From Nannocystis pusilla (lineage in GTDB: Bacteria; Myxococcota_A; Polyangia; Nannocystales; Nannocystaceae): DNA of 64,000 nucleotides. Made by a program: the position numbers and the translations under genes. Below, one piece after another: positions 44,300 to 54,187 of the stretch. Numbering within the stretch: position 1 is the stretch's first letter; each line of letters starts with the position of its first letter. Where the stretch lies: NCBI RefSeq assembly GCF_020073745.1, contig NZ_JAIRAU010000005.1, positions 62,001-126,000 of the forward strand. Direction: 5' to 3'. The notes below the pieces were generated by a model. The model was not told where the DNA came from. It saw only the letters and a list, made by a program, of their open reading frames with translations, and made no database searches.

Positions 44300-47200
44300 T
44301 GTGATGTCTCCGGATTGCGGTCGCGCACGATGAGCCGTCCGTCTCGAGTGCGAGGTCGGTACCCCGCGGCCATAAGCACGTCGCGCGCGCGATCGAGTTG
44401 CTCAGGATCGGTGCAAGCAAGGACTGCGAGATCGCCGATCCGTTGGATAGGAACGCCCGAAATCGGGGGCACAGCGCGCTCCAGGGCACGTACGACGGTC
44501 ATCGGCTGCTCCTCGGGCACGGTGGCGAAAGCCCCTCGCGCTCGGACCTCCGACAGCATGCGGGCGACGGTGTCGCGCCCGAGTCCACGGGCGTTAAGCG
44601 TGCGGAGGCGTCGTGCGGAGACCGGCCTACTCGTGGGCGCTTGCACGATTCCGCCGGGTGGCGAGATGGAGAGCGGGGTGGCGATCGTCGGAGCAGCAAT
44701 GCTCACCTGTCCTTCGGCGCAGCTTTCGGCGACCTTCGCGGCGGCGGTAGCGACATGGACTGCGACCTGGCGAAGTTGCTCGAGGGCGCGAGCGGGGCGG
44801 CCCTCGATGACCTGGCGGCGAGCGTCGTCGTAGACGGCGTACGCCTGGTTGAAGGCCACGAGCGCGTCGTCGCGGGTCGAGCCCTCGCAGAGCGGGGCGT
44901 TGAGGAGCTGGCCGGCGAGGTGCAGGAGCCGGCGCGCGTCCTCGAGGAAGGTCGGCGTCTTCTTCAGCGCGGTCTCGAGGGCGTCGACGCGGGCGCGGAG
45001 CTCGCCGGCGATGCGCTCGTCCACCTCGGCGTCGTAGACCTGATCGCCGGGGTGCAGGGTCCCGGTGCGGAGCCGTAACCGCGCGTGGTTGGGCTTGCCC
45101 CGCTCGGGCGGGAGGAGTTCGATGTCCACGCGCACCGGGCCGAGAGTGCTGTCCTTGACGAGGTAGTGGTCGGGCTCCTCGCCGCGGACGGCATGCGTGG
45201 CGACGGAGAGGGACTCGGACTTGCTGTTGCCGGCCACGCGCCAGCGCGGGTAGAACTTGTCGAGCTTCTCTCGAAATTCCTCGAAGAACTCGGTCTGCGG
45301 CCGCTCTGGCGAGTAGAGGTAGGCGCCAAGCTCGGCGGCGAGGTCGTAGAGCTGCTGCTCTTCGAGCCAGGCCATGACCTCGCGCGGGGTCGGCGACGGC
45401 GGCTCGGCGGAGTCGCGCACGAGCTCCCAGAGCTCGCGCCAGCCGGGTTGTCCGCCTCGCCGCTCGCGACCGCCGAGCTTGGCGACGCGGACGCGGAGCT
45501 GGTCGAGCAATGGAGCGAGCTCGCTGGGCTCGGAAGCGACGCGCCCGGCACCCTTGACGGCCTCGATCGCTCGATTCAGGCGAGCGAGGATGACGGACTG
45601 TCGCGCCGGACGATTCTCGTACATCAGCCATCGGACATCTTCGATGGTGAAGCCGGGCGAAAGGTCGATCGACACGACGGCGTCCTCGGGCGCGTCGTCG
45701 TTGTATGCGACGAGCACGAAGCCCTGGCCTCGGGTGCGCCCCAGGCGAAGTCGCGGATCATCGGGCGACTGGTTGAAGAGGCGGACGATCTCCTGGACGC
45801 CATCTTGCGGCCGGATCCGGGCTTGCTCGAGCGCGGGTGCGGGGCGCGCGTCAGAGCTCGACGAGGGCTCCTTGACCCGCACGGGGCGCAGCAGAGCGGC
45901 GAGACGCTGCGAGCTGAGCTCGCGCATGAAGCCGAGCGCCACGTCGGATTGACTGAACGCGTGCGTCCTCCGGTCCTTCTCGTTTCTGAGCTCGCCGCGT
46001 GCGTGGTAGATCTGCGCGCCCGTGCGAGTGATTTGGATGCGCAGGGTCGGCGAGGCTGCGGCCTTGCGCGGGCGATCGGCCCTGTAGACGACGGTGAGCG
46101 CCGGGCCGTCGAAGACGGTCTCGTGGGCGCGGAGGTCGTAGCCCGCGTCTAAGAGGTCGAAGCTCGCGGGGACACCAGCATCGAAGGTCCCGCGGGCGAC
46201 GTGGGCCTGTGGGTCGGGCACGGGCTGGCCGTTCTCCCGCGGGAACTCGGGCAAGATGTCGGCACCGCGGCTGAGGGCGAGGTCGCGGACGAAGTCGAGG
46301 AAATCGGTCGCATCGGTGAGCGAGGCGATGAGTTCGGCGGACGCGATCTCGTCTGCCTTTCCGAACATGTCTCGAAGGCGCTCCTCGAGTTCTTCGACGC
46401 GCCCATCCCACGCGCTCTGGTCCTCTCCAGGCGTGACGCCGCGCCAGAAGTCCTCCTCCAGCGCGATGATCTTGTCGGCGAGGATGCGCGCGGCCTTGTC
46501 GAGGTCGTCGCCCGGGGGCCACTCGAACGCGGAGAACTTGCGCGCGATGGCGCGGTGGTAGAGCTGGCGGCGGCCCTCGCGGAGGCGCTCGGCTTTGGCG
46601 GCGTCGAGAGCCTCCTGCGACGCAGGGGGCGCTGCGCTGGGCCAATCCATCCCCTGCGCAGGCTCGTGGATCCTCTCGAACGACGGCCAGACGCCGACGA
46701 ACTTCGCGCGACCGCTGTCCACCTCCGCGGCGAGGGTCTTGTTGAGCGCGAGCGGTCCGCCGTCGTGGGTGAGGAGGTAGAGGCTGCCTCGCTGCTGCGG
46801 TAGGACCTCTTCCGTGGTCTGACGAGCGACAGAGATTGAGCCGCCGGGCGGGCCGACGAGGTAGTCGATCTTGCCCATCGGCTTCGTCTCGCCGGGGAAG
46901 AGCGAGAGGACGGCAGCGTCGGCATAGAGGTGATCGCCGATCCTGTAAATGTGGGCGAGCTCCGGCGATTCGGAGGTCGCATTCGGAGCTTCGGGCGCCG
47001 TGGACTGCGAGGGAGGCATCGCGTCGTCGAACACGGACCACGTGCCGACATGCTCGACCGCGCCCGCGCCGACCAACTTTGCGATCCTGTCCGAAAGTAC
47101 ATCCCGGCCGCCGGAGGAGGACAACCTGTGCAACCGACCTTCTTGCTTGGGGACGATCGTGTCGTCGGTGTGGCGGGTGATCGAGAGCTTGCCCTCCGGG

Positions 47201-50200
47201 AAGTCCACTCCGAAGTCGCCGAAGCCGACGTGGCGAACTCCGGGCAAGACGCGGATGAAGTCGGTGTCGCCGTACCAATCGCCGGCGATCTGGTAGACGT
47301 GTCCACGCCGATCCTCGGAAGCTGCCTGCGCCGAAGCCGGCGTCGGTGCCGGAGCGGCCGGTGGCGACGGAGCGCCGGGCGGCAGCGAGGTGGGGCGCAG
47401 CGGCGAGGTGGGCGGCGGGGTTGAACCGTGCCCTGCCTCCCGCGCAGCGCGCCACAGAGCCCGGATGCCGTCCTCGGTGACGCCCCGGGCACCCGCCATC
47501 GCCATCGCGTCGCCCATGGCGGCGTGCTGCAGGAAGATGTTGTCGAGGACGCGCTGATCGATCTCCTCGTCGGTCCCGGTCGTCGGGGTGGCCGAATCGA
47601 CGAACTCTTGGAGCCGGCGGGTGGCCTCGGGTGAGAGCACCTGCACGACCGTTCGGGCCGTGGATGCCCCGCGCTCTGCTGTTTCGCCGTCTGCCTCCGC
47701 TTCCTCCTCGGCGGCCTCGCGGGCCTCACGGTCCTTGGAGAGGAGGTTCTGGGGGATCTTGCGGCCCCACCAGTGCTGACCCGCCTCGCGCAGTGCGGCG
47801 AAGGCGAGGCCGCTGGTCGGGGCGAGTTGCAGGTATTGCTGCCAGCCGGCGCGCGTGGGCGGGAGCAGCGCGCCCTCGCGGAGCGCTTCGCCTGTCGCAA
47901 GGACCAGCTTGCCATCCAGCACGACAGGCGCCTTCTCCCGCGCGTAGGCGCTCGCCATCTTGTCCGCGATGGTCTCGGCGAAGCGGGGCCACCAGCGCTC
48001 GAGCCAAGCGTCGGCGGCGCCGCGCCACCCGAGGTTCTCGAACTTGCCGTAGCGGAGCGACGAGTCGATTTTCTTCTCGATCGCCTCGCCGGTCGACAAG
48101 TCGTCGTCCGCCGGCCATGCCGGACTGCCCTCGCGGGGGAAGTGCTCGGGCAGGAGCGGTGCGCCGCCGAGGAGGCCGTCCTTGTAGGCGATGACCTGCC
48201 AGCTCGGCGAGCCGGCCGCGCGTAGGCCGATGGTGTCGCCCTGCTCGTCGCTCGTCACGCGGCCGAACTCGAGGTGCTCGAACTGGTCGGTGTGGCCGGC
48301 TCGCGGCTTGGCGATCCGCAGGCCCTCGTAGACCGGAGCGCCGCCGTTCTCAGGGATCAGGACGTCCTTGTCGCGCACCGCATACATCCACGGCGCCCAG
48401 GGCCACGCCTCGGGGTCCATGCGCTCGAGGTCGGCGAGGCGCTGCTCGCCCTCCTCGCGCAGTTTGGCCGCACGCTCGGGCTCCGTGGAGCGGCGTGCGT
48501 CTGCGAATCGGCCTGCGGCCTGGCGGAGGAGGCGCGCGGACTCCTTGGCGATCTTCGCGCGAGCCTCGGCGATCTGCCTCGCCTTCTTGTCCTCGAGGAG
48601 CTTCTTCGTCTTGGTCTTGTCGCGCGAGATCATCAGCAGGATGTCCTCGGGCGTGAGCTGCTGCTGCGCGGCGGGGTTATTGGTATCGCGCGCCTGGGTC
48701 TTGATCAGGTCGGCGAGCCAGGTCGCCTTGCCGTCGATCAGGCTGAAGCGATAGCCGTCAGTCGAGCCGTCGGCGAAGTAGTAGTAGATCTGCACGGTGC
48801 CGAGCGTGTTGCCCTGGCGGACGGCGCGACCGTTGCGCTGCTCGAGATCGGCGGGCGTCCACGGCAGATCGAGGTGGTGGATTGTGCAGGTCCGAACTTG
48901 CAGGTCGACGCCCTCGTAGGCGACCGAGTTGGCGATGATGACGTCGTACTTCGGGGCCGTCTTGCTGTCGGTCGGTCGGGTGCAAGTGCCGGGCGCGGGT
49001 GGCTCGGAAGCCAGGCCGTTGAACTCGCGGGCGATCCGGATCCGGTCGGCCGGCGCGGTCTCCTCGGCGTTAAGGATGGCGATCCGCTCCCGTGGCACCC
49101 CGTGGCTGACGAGGACCTCGCGCATCCACAGATGCACCGTCGTGGGCTCGCAGAAGATGATGTGACCGCAGTGCGCGCTCGCAGCGACGCGCTTGGCGCA
49201 CTCCAGCAGCTTGGGGCTCTCGTAGGTCGGCTTCGAGAGGCGGCGCTCGAGGAGCTCGACGCTGCCGTCGGCGTTCGTGACCTTCTTCTTGACGATGCCG
49301 CCCTCGAGCGCGGTCGCGTAGGAGTACCCGTCCTCGAGCGAGGCGTGGAGCGCGACCAGCGAGAGGCGGGCGAGCAGCCCGAGGATGATGTTGCTCGGGC
49401 CGTCCGGGCTCGGGTTCTCGAGGATGTACTCGATCTGCGCGACGTACTTGCGGTATCGCCGCTCCTGCTCCTCGTCCATGGCGATCGTGATGGTCTCGAC
49501 CACGGCTTTGGGAAGCTCGAGGTTTACCTCGGCGGCGGTGCGGAACTCGCCGTAGGTGAAGATGATGGTGCGCAGGTCGTCGAGGTTCTTGAAGCCGGTG
49601 ACGGCGGGCTTCATCGTCACGTCGAAGGCGGAGTCGAGGACCTCGCGGTACTCGATCTTGAGGAAGCGATCGATGAACTGCTCGGGATCGTGGATGCCGG
49701 CGCTGGTGAAGGCGGCCGGATCGATGAACTGGATCAGGTTGTAGAACTCGAGCGGGCTGTTCTTCGCGGGGGTCGCGGTGAGCAGCACGATGCCGGCGCC
49801 GCCGGTGTTCTTGCGCACCGCGGCGGCGCGGAAGTCGACCTGCCAGGCACGATCGCTGCCCTCGCCGCCGCCGCCCATGAACTTCGGCACGCCGTCTTCG
49901 CGCGCCTGAGGCATGTGCAGGTTCTTGAAGGCCGCTGCCTCGTCGATGACGAGCATGTCGATGCCGAGCTCGTCCCAGGCGACGCCCGGGTCGTACTCGT
50001 AGCCCTCGGGCAAGGTGAGGATCTCACGGACCCACGCGCGGACGCCGTGCTCGAGCAGCGCCCGCTCCCGCTCGCTCATCTTCTCGCGGCCCTTGCGGCT
50101 CTCGGCCTTCTCCTCGAGGTTGCGCTTGCGCAGCGCGATGGCTCGCTCCACGGACTCGACCTTGGCGATGTAATCGAGCACCGCGTTCTCGTTCATCCGC

Positions 50201-52992
50201 GTCCGCGCGAGCGCGTCGAAGCTGAGGACGACCACGTCGACCTGACCGCTCTGCAGCGCGATCCACTTGGCGGCGCGCTCCTGCGGCGTATCGGTCTCCG
50301 AGGTGAGGACGTCCTTGCGACGACCGCGGGAGATCCGCTTGCGCTTCGAGCCGATCACCGCGACGCGGTAGTCCGGTAACGTGCAAAGGATGTCGTCGTG
50401 CCATTTCCACACGAGCGAGCCAGGCACGAGGATGACGGGTCTGCGGACCCAGCCCTCCTGGCGGGCGCGGGCGATGATCGCCAGCGCCGTGTAGGTCTTG
50501 CCTACGCCGACGTCGAAGGCGACGAGACCGCCGCGTGCCGCGAGGACACGCCGTGCGCCGGTGATCTGGTGGGCCTTGAGCTTGGGCGCCTGGGCGCCCC
50601 AGCGGGCGATCTCGAGGGGCTCGGGGGTGAAGGTCGGGACGATGCGCCCGCGGGCAGCGCGGTTGTAGGCGTGGACGAAGCGGTCTTTGCGGGCGTCGTC
50701 AGCGGCGAGCCAGTCGCGGAACGACTTGGCCCACTGGTTCGCCAGCTCCATGCGCCGCTCGGCGAGTCGCTTCTTGTTCTCCTGGCGCTCTTCCTTGCTC
50801 GGCGGAGGGTCGTTGCGGTCTCGTTTCTCGCGTGGGGGCTGGAAGAGCGCCGGGTCGTGGTTGTAGTAGCCGAGGAACGCGAGGGTCTCTGGCGAGAGGC
50901 CGACCGTGTTCTTGCTGTCGACGTAGTCGACGCCGACCGCCTGGACGAAGCCACCCTGGCGCTCGAGTCGCACGGGGCCGTACTTGCTGTTCAGCGTGGC
51001 GGAGAGCCAGCCGGCCAGCAGCTCGACGTCGTCGTAGACGTTCTGCGGGTTGATGTCCTGGATGTCCTCGAAGACAGCAGGCTTGATGGCGTCGAGGAGT
51101 CGCCGGGTCTGGATCTTCGCCTGCTCGTCGCCACGCGCGGCGCGAGCCGCGGCGCGATCGTACCTGTCCCAGAGTTGATTGCCGGTGAGATAGGCGTCCT
51201 TCGGCAGGAGCTGATCCCAGGCGTCACCGTCGAGGTTCCACTCGGCGGAGAGCAAGGTCTCGACGATCTCTGCGCGGCCAAGTTCGCCGCCGACCTGCTT
51301 GTGGAACGCCTCGAGCTGGCCGATCGAGAGGGCGCGCTGCTGCCGGAAGAGTTGCTCGGCCTCGGCGATGACGTCGTCCGGGCGGCCGGTGTACTTCCGC
51401 TCGATCTCGGGCGGGGCTTTGAGGGCCGCGACGGTCTCGCCGGTCTTCGTGAACGCGCCGAGGATCTGCTGGGCCGCGACGAGCTCGCGCTTGTCGGCGA
51501 GCTCGCGCAGGAGCTTGTGGCGCCAGGGGTTGCCGAAGGAGGCCGTGAAGGACTCCAGCGCCGCGTGGAGCTCGGGCCAGAGCTGGGCGGCGCGCTCGGC
51601 CTCGTCGGCGCCGAGAGCGGCGAGGTAGCGGCCCACGCGACGGCCGAGGAGGAGCGCGCCGCGCACGTCCTCGCCGATGTCGTCAGGCAGGCCCTCCTCG
51701 GCGCGCGCCAGCGCCTGGTACTGCGGTGCTTCGCGGCGGATGATCGGACCGAGGATGCAGGCGGTGCAGAGCGGCCGCTCGGTGAGCTGCGGCAGCCCCG
51801 CGAAATCGCCGATCACCTGGTAGCGCCAGGTCGTCGCCGTGCCGGCCTCGTCGTCGCCGGAGAAGCTGCCCTGCTCGACGCCGAGGAGGCGCTGCGGGAA
51901 CTCGGCGAAGTAGTTGCCGGCGAGGATGAACTGGTCGTCGGCGTCGACCTCGGCGAGCTCGCCACCGCGGCTGCGCCAGAACAGGATGTCCATGACGACA
52001 TTCGCGCCAGGGACGAACTCGCGGCGGTCCTTGGTGTGGCTCGGGAGCCGGTAGGCGCCGGCGAGGTGATGACGGCGCAGGAGCTTCTCGCGGATCGTCC
52101 GGTTGCTGACGCCGCTCAGGAAGCCCGCGGGGACGAGGAAGACGCCGAGACCGCCGGGGACGAGGAGATCCAGCGCCCGGCGCATGAAGTAGGCGTAGGC
52201 CGTCTTCTCGCGGTAGAAGGCGTCGGTGTCCTCGAGCGCGAACTCGCCGCGGTCGCCGTAGGGCGGGTTCGAGAGGATCAGGTTGATCGTGCCGGTGTGG
52301 CGCGCGCCGTGGAGGCGGATCCACCGCTCGAATGGCATGTGAAAGTGCGTCGCCGCCGGGAATGTCGCTTCGAGCATGCGCGACGAGACCTGCGAGAACT
52401 CGACGGTCGTCCACTGCACCCGCTTGACTTCGGCGGTCGGGAAGATGCAGCGCGGCGGGCCCATCGCGCGGACGAGGCGACCGATGCCGGCGCTCGGCTC
52501 GAGTGCGCGGACGATGCCGTCGTTGCCGGCGAGCTGCGCGAGCAAGGGGCAGACGACCTCCGCGATCGCCTCGGCGACGACGGCCGGCGTGTAATATTCG
52601 TGGATCAGCCCGAACGTCTCGGGTGCCAGATCCTTGGGAAACTTGTCCTGATTGTCCTTGATCGACAGGCCGCCCCATCCCGAGTACCTGAGGACGGAGC
52701 GCCGCTCGTCCGCTGTCATCTCGACCGGCGAGCGGTTGGCGACGATGCGCATCGCCTCGAGGTTGGCGCGCGTGCGCTGGGCCCGAGTCCAGAGATCCGG
52801 CGGGAGCTCGTGCGAGCTCGCGGCGGCCTTCTTCTGCGCGCGCCGATCGAGCCAGTCACCAAGCATGGCCTCGAGCGCGCTTCGGTTCCTGCGGACGAAG
52901 CCGTCGAAGTAACGGGGCGAGATGTTGGCCGGTAGCTTCGTCCGCCAGACCGGGATGAGCTTGTCGAGGAATGCGCCGGCATGAGTGGTCAT
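44296..52992 (-). CDS. Giant polyvalent protein: N6-adenine methyltransferase plus SNF2-type helicase (DarB-like)
   Basis: 2,898 aa. The N-terminal part carries LRYSGWGGL and HEYYTPAVVAEAI, SAM-binding ALEPSAGIGRL (about 163-175) and catalytic NPPY in LSNPPYGDRG (about 240), a gamma-class adenine methyltransferase. A superfamily 2 helicase follows with FDVGVGKTYTAL (Walker A, about 826), VIDEAAAF (about 1014), LLTATPAKNS (about 1071) and QRNGRAVRQG (motif VI, about 1384). Beyond 1,450 come coiled-coil parts, a tandem pair of GHxYxxGDxxYxD modules (about 1,900 and 2,010), and unassigned C-terminal regions. Methyltransferase-helicase fusions of this kind, such as P1 DarB, are injected or packaged antirestriction polyvalent proteins. 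Its ATG overlaps the previous stop (ATGA). Confidence 0.85.
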   Translation of the reverse strand: MTTHAGAFLDKLIPVWRTKLPANISPRYFDGFVRRNRSALEAMLGDWLDRRAQKKAAASSHELPPDLWTRAQRTRANLEAMRIVANRSPVEMTADERRSVLRYSGWGGLSIKDNQDKFPKDLAPETFGLIHEYYTPAVVAEAIAEVVCPLLAQLAGNDGIVRALEPSAGIGRLVRAMGPPRCIFPTAEVKRVQWTTVEFSQVSSRMLEATFPAATHFHMPFERWIRLHGARHTGTINLILSNPPYGDRGEFALEDTDAFYREKTAYAYFMRRALDLLVPGGLGVFLVPAGFLSGVSNRTIREKLLRRHHLAGAYRLPSHTKDRREFVPGANVVMDILFWRSRGGELAEVDADDQFILAGNYFAEFPQRLLGVEQGSFSGDDEAGTATTWRYQVIGDFAGLPQLTERPLCTACILGPIIRREAPQYQALARAEEGLPDDIGEDVRGALLLGRRVGRYLAALGADEAERAAQLWPELHAALESFTASFGNPWRHKLLRELADKRELVAAQQILGAFTKTGETVAALKAPPEIERKYTGRPDDVIAEAEQLFRQQRALSIGQLEAFHKQVGGELGRAEIVETLLSAEWNLDGDAWDQLLPKDAYLTGNQLWDRYDRAAARAARGDEQAKIQTRRLLDAIKPAVFEDIQDINPQNVYDDVELLAGWLSATLNSKYGPVRLERQGGFVQAVGVDYVDSKNTVGLSPETLAFLGYYNHDPALFQPPREKRDRNDPPPSKEERQENKKRLAERRMELANQWAKSFRDWLAADDARKDRFVHAYNRAARGRIVPTFTPEPLEIARWGAQAPKLKAHQITGARRVLAARGGLVAFDVGVGKTYTALAIIARARQEGWVRRPVILVPGSLVWKWHDDILCTLPDYRVAVIGSKRKRISRGRRKDVLTSETDTPQERAAKWIALQSGQVDVVVLSFDALARTRMNENAVLDYIAKVESVERAIALRKRNLEEKAESRKGREKMSERERALLEHGVRAWVREILTLPEGYEYDPGVAWDELGIDMLVIDEAAAFKNLHMPQAREDGVPKFMGGGGEGSDRAWQVDFRAAAVRKNTGGAGIVLLTATPAKNSPLEFYNLIQFIDPAAFTSAGIHDPEQFIDRFLKIEYREVLDSAFDVTMKPAVTGFKNLDDLRTIIFTYGEFRTAAEVNLELPKAVVETITIAMDEEQERRYRKYVAQIEYILENPSPDGPSNIILGLLARLSLVALHASLEDGYSYATALEGGIVKKKVTNADGSVELLERRLSKPTYESPKLLECAKRVAASAHCGHIIFCEPTTVHLWMREVLVSHGVPRERIAILNAEETAPADRIRIAREFNGLASEPPAPGTCTRPTDSKTAPKYDVIIANSVAYEGVDLQVRTCTIHHLDLPWTPADLEQRNGRAVRQGNTLGTVQIYYYFADGSTDGYRFSLIDGKATWLADLIKTQARDTNNPAAQQQLTPEDILLMISRDKTKTKKLLEDKKARQIAEARAKIAKESARLLRQAAGRFADARRSTEPERAAKLREEGEQRLADLERMDPEAWPWAPWMYAVRDKDVLIPENGGAPVYEGLRIAKPRAGHTDQFEHLEFGRVTSDEQGDTIGLRAAGSPSWQVIAYKDGLLGGAPLLPEHFPREGSPAWPADDDLSTGEAIEKKIDSSLRYGKFENLGWRGAADAWLERWWPRFAETIADKMASAYAREKAPVVLDGKLVLATGEALREGALLPPTRAGWQQYLQLAPTSGLAFAALREAGQHWWGRKIPQNLLSKDREAREAAEEEAEADGETAERGASTARTVVQVLSPEATRRLQEFVDSATPTTGTDEEIDQRVLDNIFLQHAAMGDAMAMAGARGVTEDGIRALWRAAREAGHGSTPPPTSPLRPTSLPPGAPSPPAAPAPTPASAQAASEDRRGHVYQIAGDWYGDTDFIRVLPGVRHVGFGDFGVDFPEGKLSITRHTDDTIVPKQEGRLHRLSSSGGRDVLSDRIAKLVGAGAVEHVGTWSVFDDAMPPSQSTAPEAPNATSESPELAHIYRIGDHLYADAAVLSLFPGETKPMGKIDYLVGPPGGSISVARQTTEEVLPQQRGSLYLLTHDGGPLALNKTLAAEVDSGRAKFVGVWPSFERIHEPAQGMDWPSAAPPASQEALDAAKAERLREGRRQLYHRAIARKFSAFEWPPGDDLDKAARILADKIIALEEDFWRGVTPGEDQSAWDGRVEELEERLRDMFGKADEIASAELIASLTDATDFLDFVRDLALSRGADILPEFPRENGQPVPDPQAHVARGTFDAGVPASFDLLDAGYDLRAHETVFDGPALTVVYRADRPRKAAASPTLRIQITRTGAQIYHARGELRNEKDRRTHAFSQSDVALGFMRELSSQRLAALLRPVRVKEPSSSSDARPAPALEQARIRPQDGVQEIVRLFNQSPDDPRLRLGRTRGQGFVLVAYNDDAPEDAVVSIDLSPGFTIEDVRWLMYENRPARQSVILARLNRAIEAVKGAGRVASEPSELAPLLDQLRVRVAKLGGRERRGGQPGWRELWELVRDSAEPPSPTPREVMAWLEEQQLYDLAAELGAYLYSPERPQTEFFEEFREKLDKFYPRWRVAGNSKSESLSVATHAVRGEEPDHYLVKDSTLGPVRVDIELLPPERGKPNHARLRLRTGTLHPGDQVYDAEVDERIAGELRARVDALETALKKTPTFLEDARRLLHLAGQLLNAPLCEGSTRDDALVAFNQAYAVYDDARRQVIEGRPARALEQLRQVAVHVATAAAKVAESCAEGQVSIAAPTIATPLSISPPGGIVQAPTSRPVSARRLRTLNARGLGRDTVARMLSEVRARGAFATVPEEQPMTVVRALERAVPPISGVPIQRIGDLAVLACTDPEQLDRARDVLMAAGYRPRTRDGRLIVRDRNPETSQ

Positions 52993-54176
52993 GGGGACTC
53001 CTTGGGGCTGCCGAGCCGGATGCCGGGCTCAGAGAGGAGCGCTTCGACGACGTCGAGGATGGCGTCGGTGTCCCGGGCGGTGACCCGCAGCTCGAGGACG
53101 CGGATCGCCGCGAGTACGGCGCGCTCCAAGCGGAGGAAGAAGAGATCGGTGAGCGGCTCGACCTTGTTCGAGGCCAGGATCTGCGCCACCGCGGCGGCGA
53201 GCCTGTCGAGGCTCGCACGAGTCAGTTGTTCGAGATCGTGCTGCTCATAAAGGATCTTGGCGATCAAATGCTCCTGGTCGGCGACAGGTGGAAGGATCCG
53301 CGAGCGCTGCCAGGTTCGGCAGGCAGGGCAACGAAGGTTGGTGCCGAGCGCGTACGGGCAGGTCTCGCAGGTGCCGGTCTCCGCGTCGGCGGCGACCTCG
53401 GCCGCGGCCCCCCACGCGAATGCACCTGCGCTGCGGTGCGGGGGCGAAACTGGATGCGCGGGGGCGCCTCGGGACGCCTGAGCGGCGAGAGAGACGGCGC
53501 GACGCACAAGGTCCTCAAGCAGGTGCGCCCGACGCCGATCGAGCATCGCGGACCACCGGATCGTCGGGCGGCGCTCATGCAGCACGACATGCCCGACCAT
53601 GGTGCCCGGAGTGAAGTCCGGAAATCGCATGACTTCCCGGATGCACTCGTGGAAGCGCCCCGCGGCCCATTCAGGTGCTACGACGCCCTCGTACGGCACA
53701 TGAATAGAGAGCGTGCTCTCCCCATCTTGATGCGCGAGGAGAGTGCCGAGGCTCTCGCTCATGATGAGGCGCATGACGTGTCCGAGCACGTCGTGCTGGT
53801 CGCCATCCGCGGGGTTCTTTCCGCAAGGGCAAGCGCCTCCGCGGCTGCACGAGCTGCAGCCGCAATCCTCCTTGCTCGCGCGACTGTCGGTCGTCGTGGG
53901 TATACCGACTTCGCCGGAGCGAGCGGCCATAGCGACGAGCCTTCCGTCCTCCGGTCCTTTTCCGCAGAAGAAGGCTGGACCGATTTGCTGCGGAAAGGCG
54001 CGCTGTACGGGCCGGCAGTGGAGTGTCGCCTGTCCGGCGGTCCTGATTCGATAACCGTCCCCGGAATCCCACACCACGATGCCGGGATCGCGCGAGGCAT
54101 TGCGGATGAACTGGGCGTCGACGAACCACTCGTCGCCGGATTGGTAGTAATGCCCCTTCTCGTCGTTGGTGGTCAT
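52989..54176 (-). CDS. Element protein with GHxYQ-type module and zinc-binding Cys clusters
   Basis: 395 aa. Residues 7-50 (GHYYQSGDEWFVDAQFIRNA) match the duplicated module of the giant polyvalent protein. A Cys cluster CGCSSCSRGGACPCGK (about 104-119) and a second pair CETCPYALGTNLRCPAC form likely zinc sites. The rest is helical, with a C-terminal Leu-rich part. It lies immediately before the giant gene with a 4-base overlap, so the two products are probably made together and may act together. Function not known. Confidence 0.65.
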   Translation of the reverse strand: MTTNDEKGHYYQSGDEWFVDAQFIRNASRDPGIVVWDSGDGYRIRTAGQATLHCRPVQRAFPQQIGPAFFCGKGPEDGRLVAMAARSGEVGIPTTTDSRASKEDCGCSSCSRGGACPCGKNPADGDQHDVLGHVMRLIMSESLGTLLAHQDGESTLSIHVPYEGVVAPEWAAGRFHECIREVMRFPDFTPGTMVGHVVLHERRPTIRWSAMLDRRRAHLLEDLVRRAVSLAAQASRGAPAHPVSPPHRSAGAFAWGAAAEVAADAETGTCETCPYALGTNLRCPACRTWQRSRILPPVADQEHLIAKILYEQHDLEQLTRASLDRLAAAVAQILASNKVEPLTDLFFLRLERAVLAAIRVLELRVTARDTDAILDVVEALLSEPGIRLGSPKESP

Positions 54177-54187
54177 CGTCGGCTCCG

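Noticed and set aside
50398..52935. 845-codon plus-strand frame inside the giant gene
   Set aside because: Complement of the methyltransferase-helicase coding sequence, with no domain of its own; all motifs are on the minus strand.
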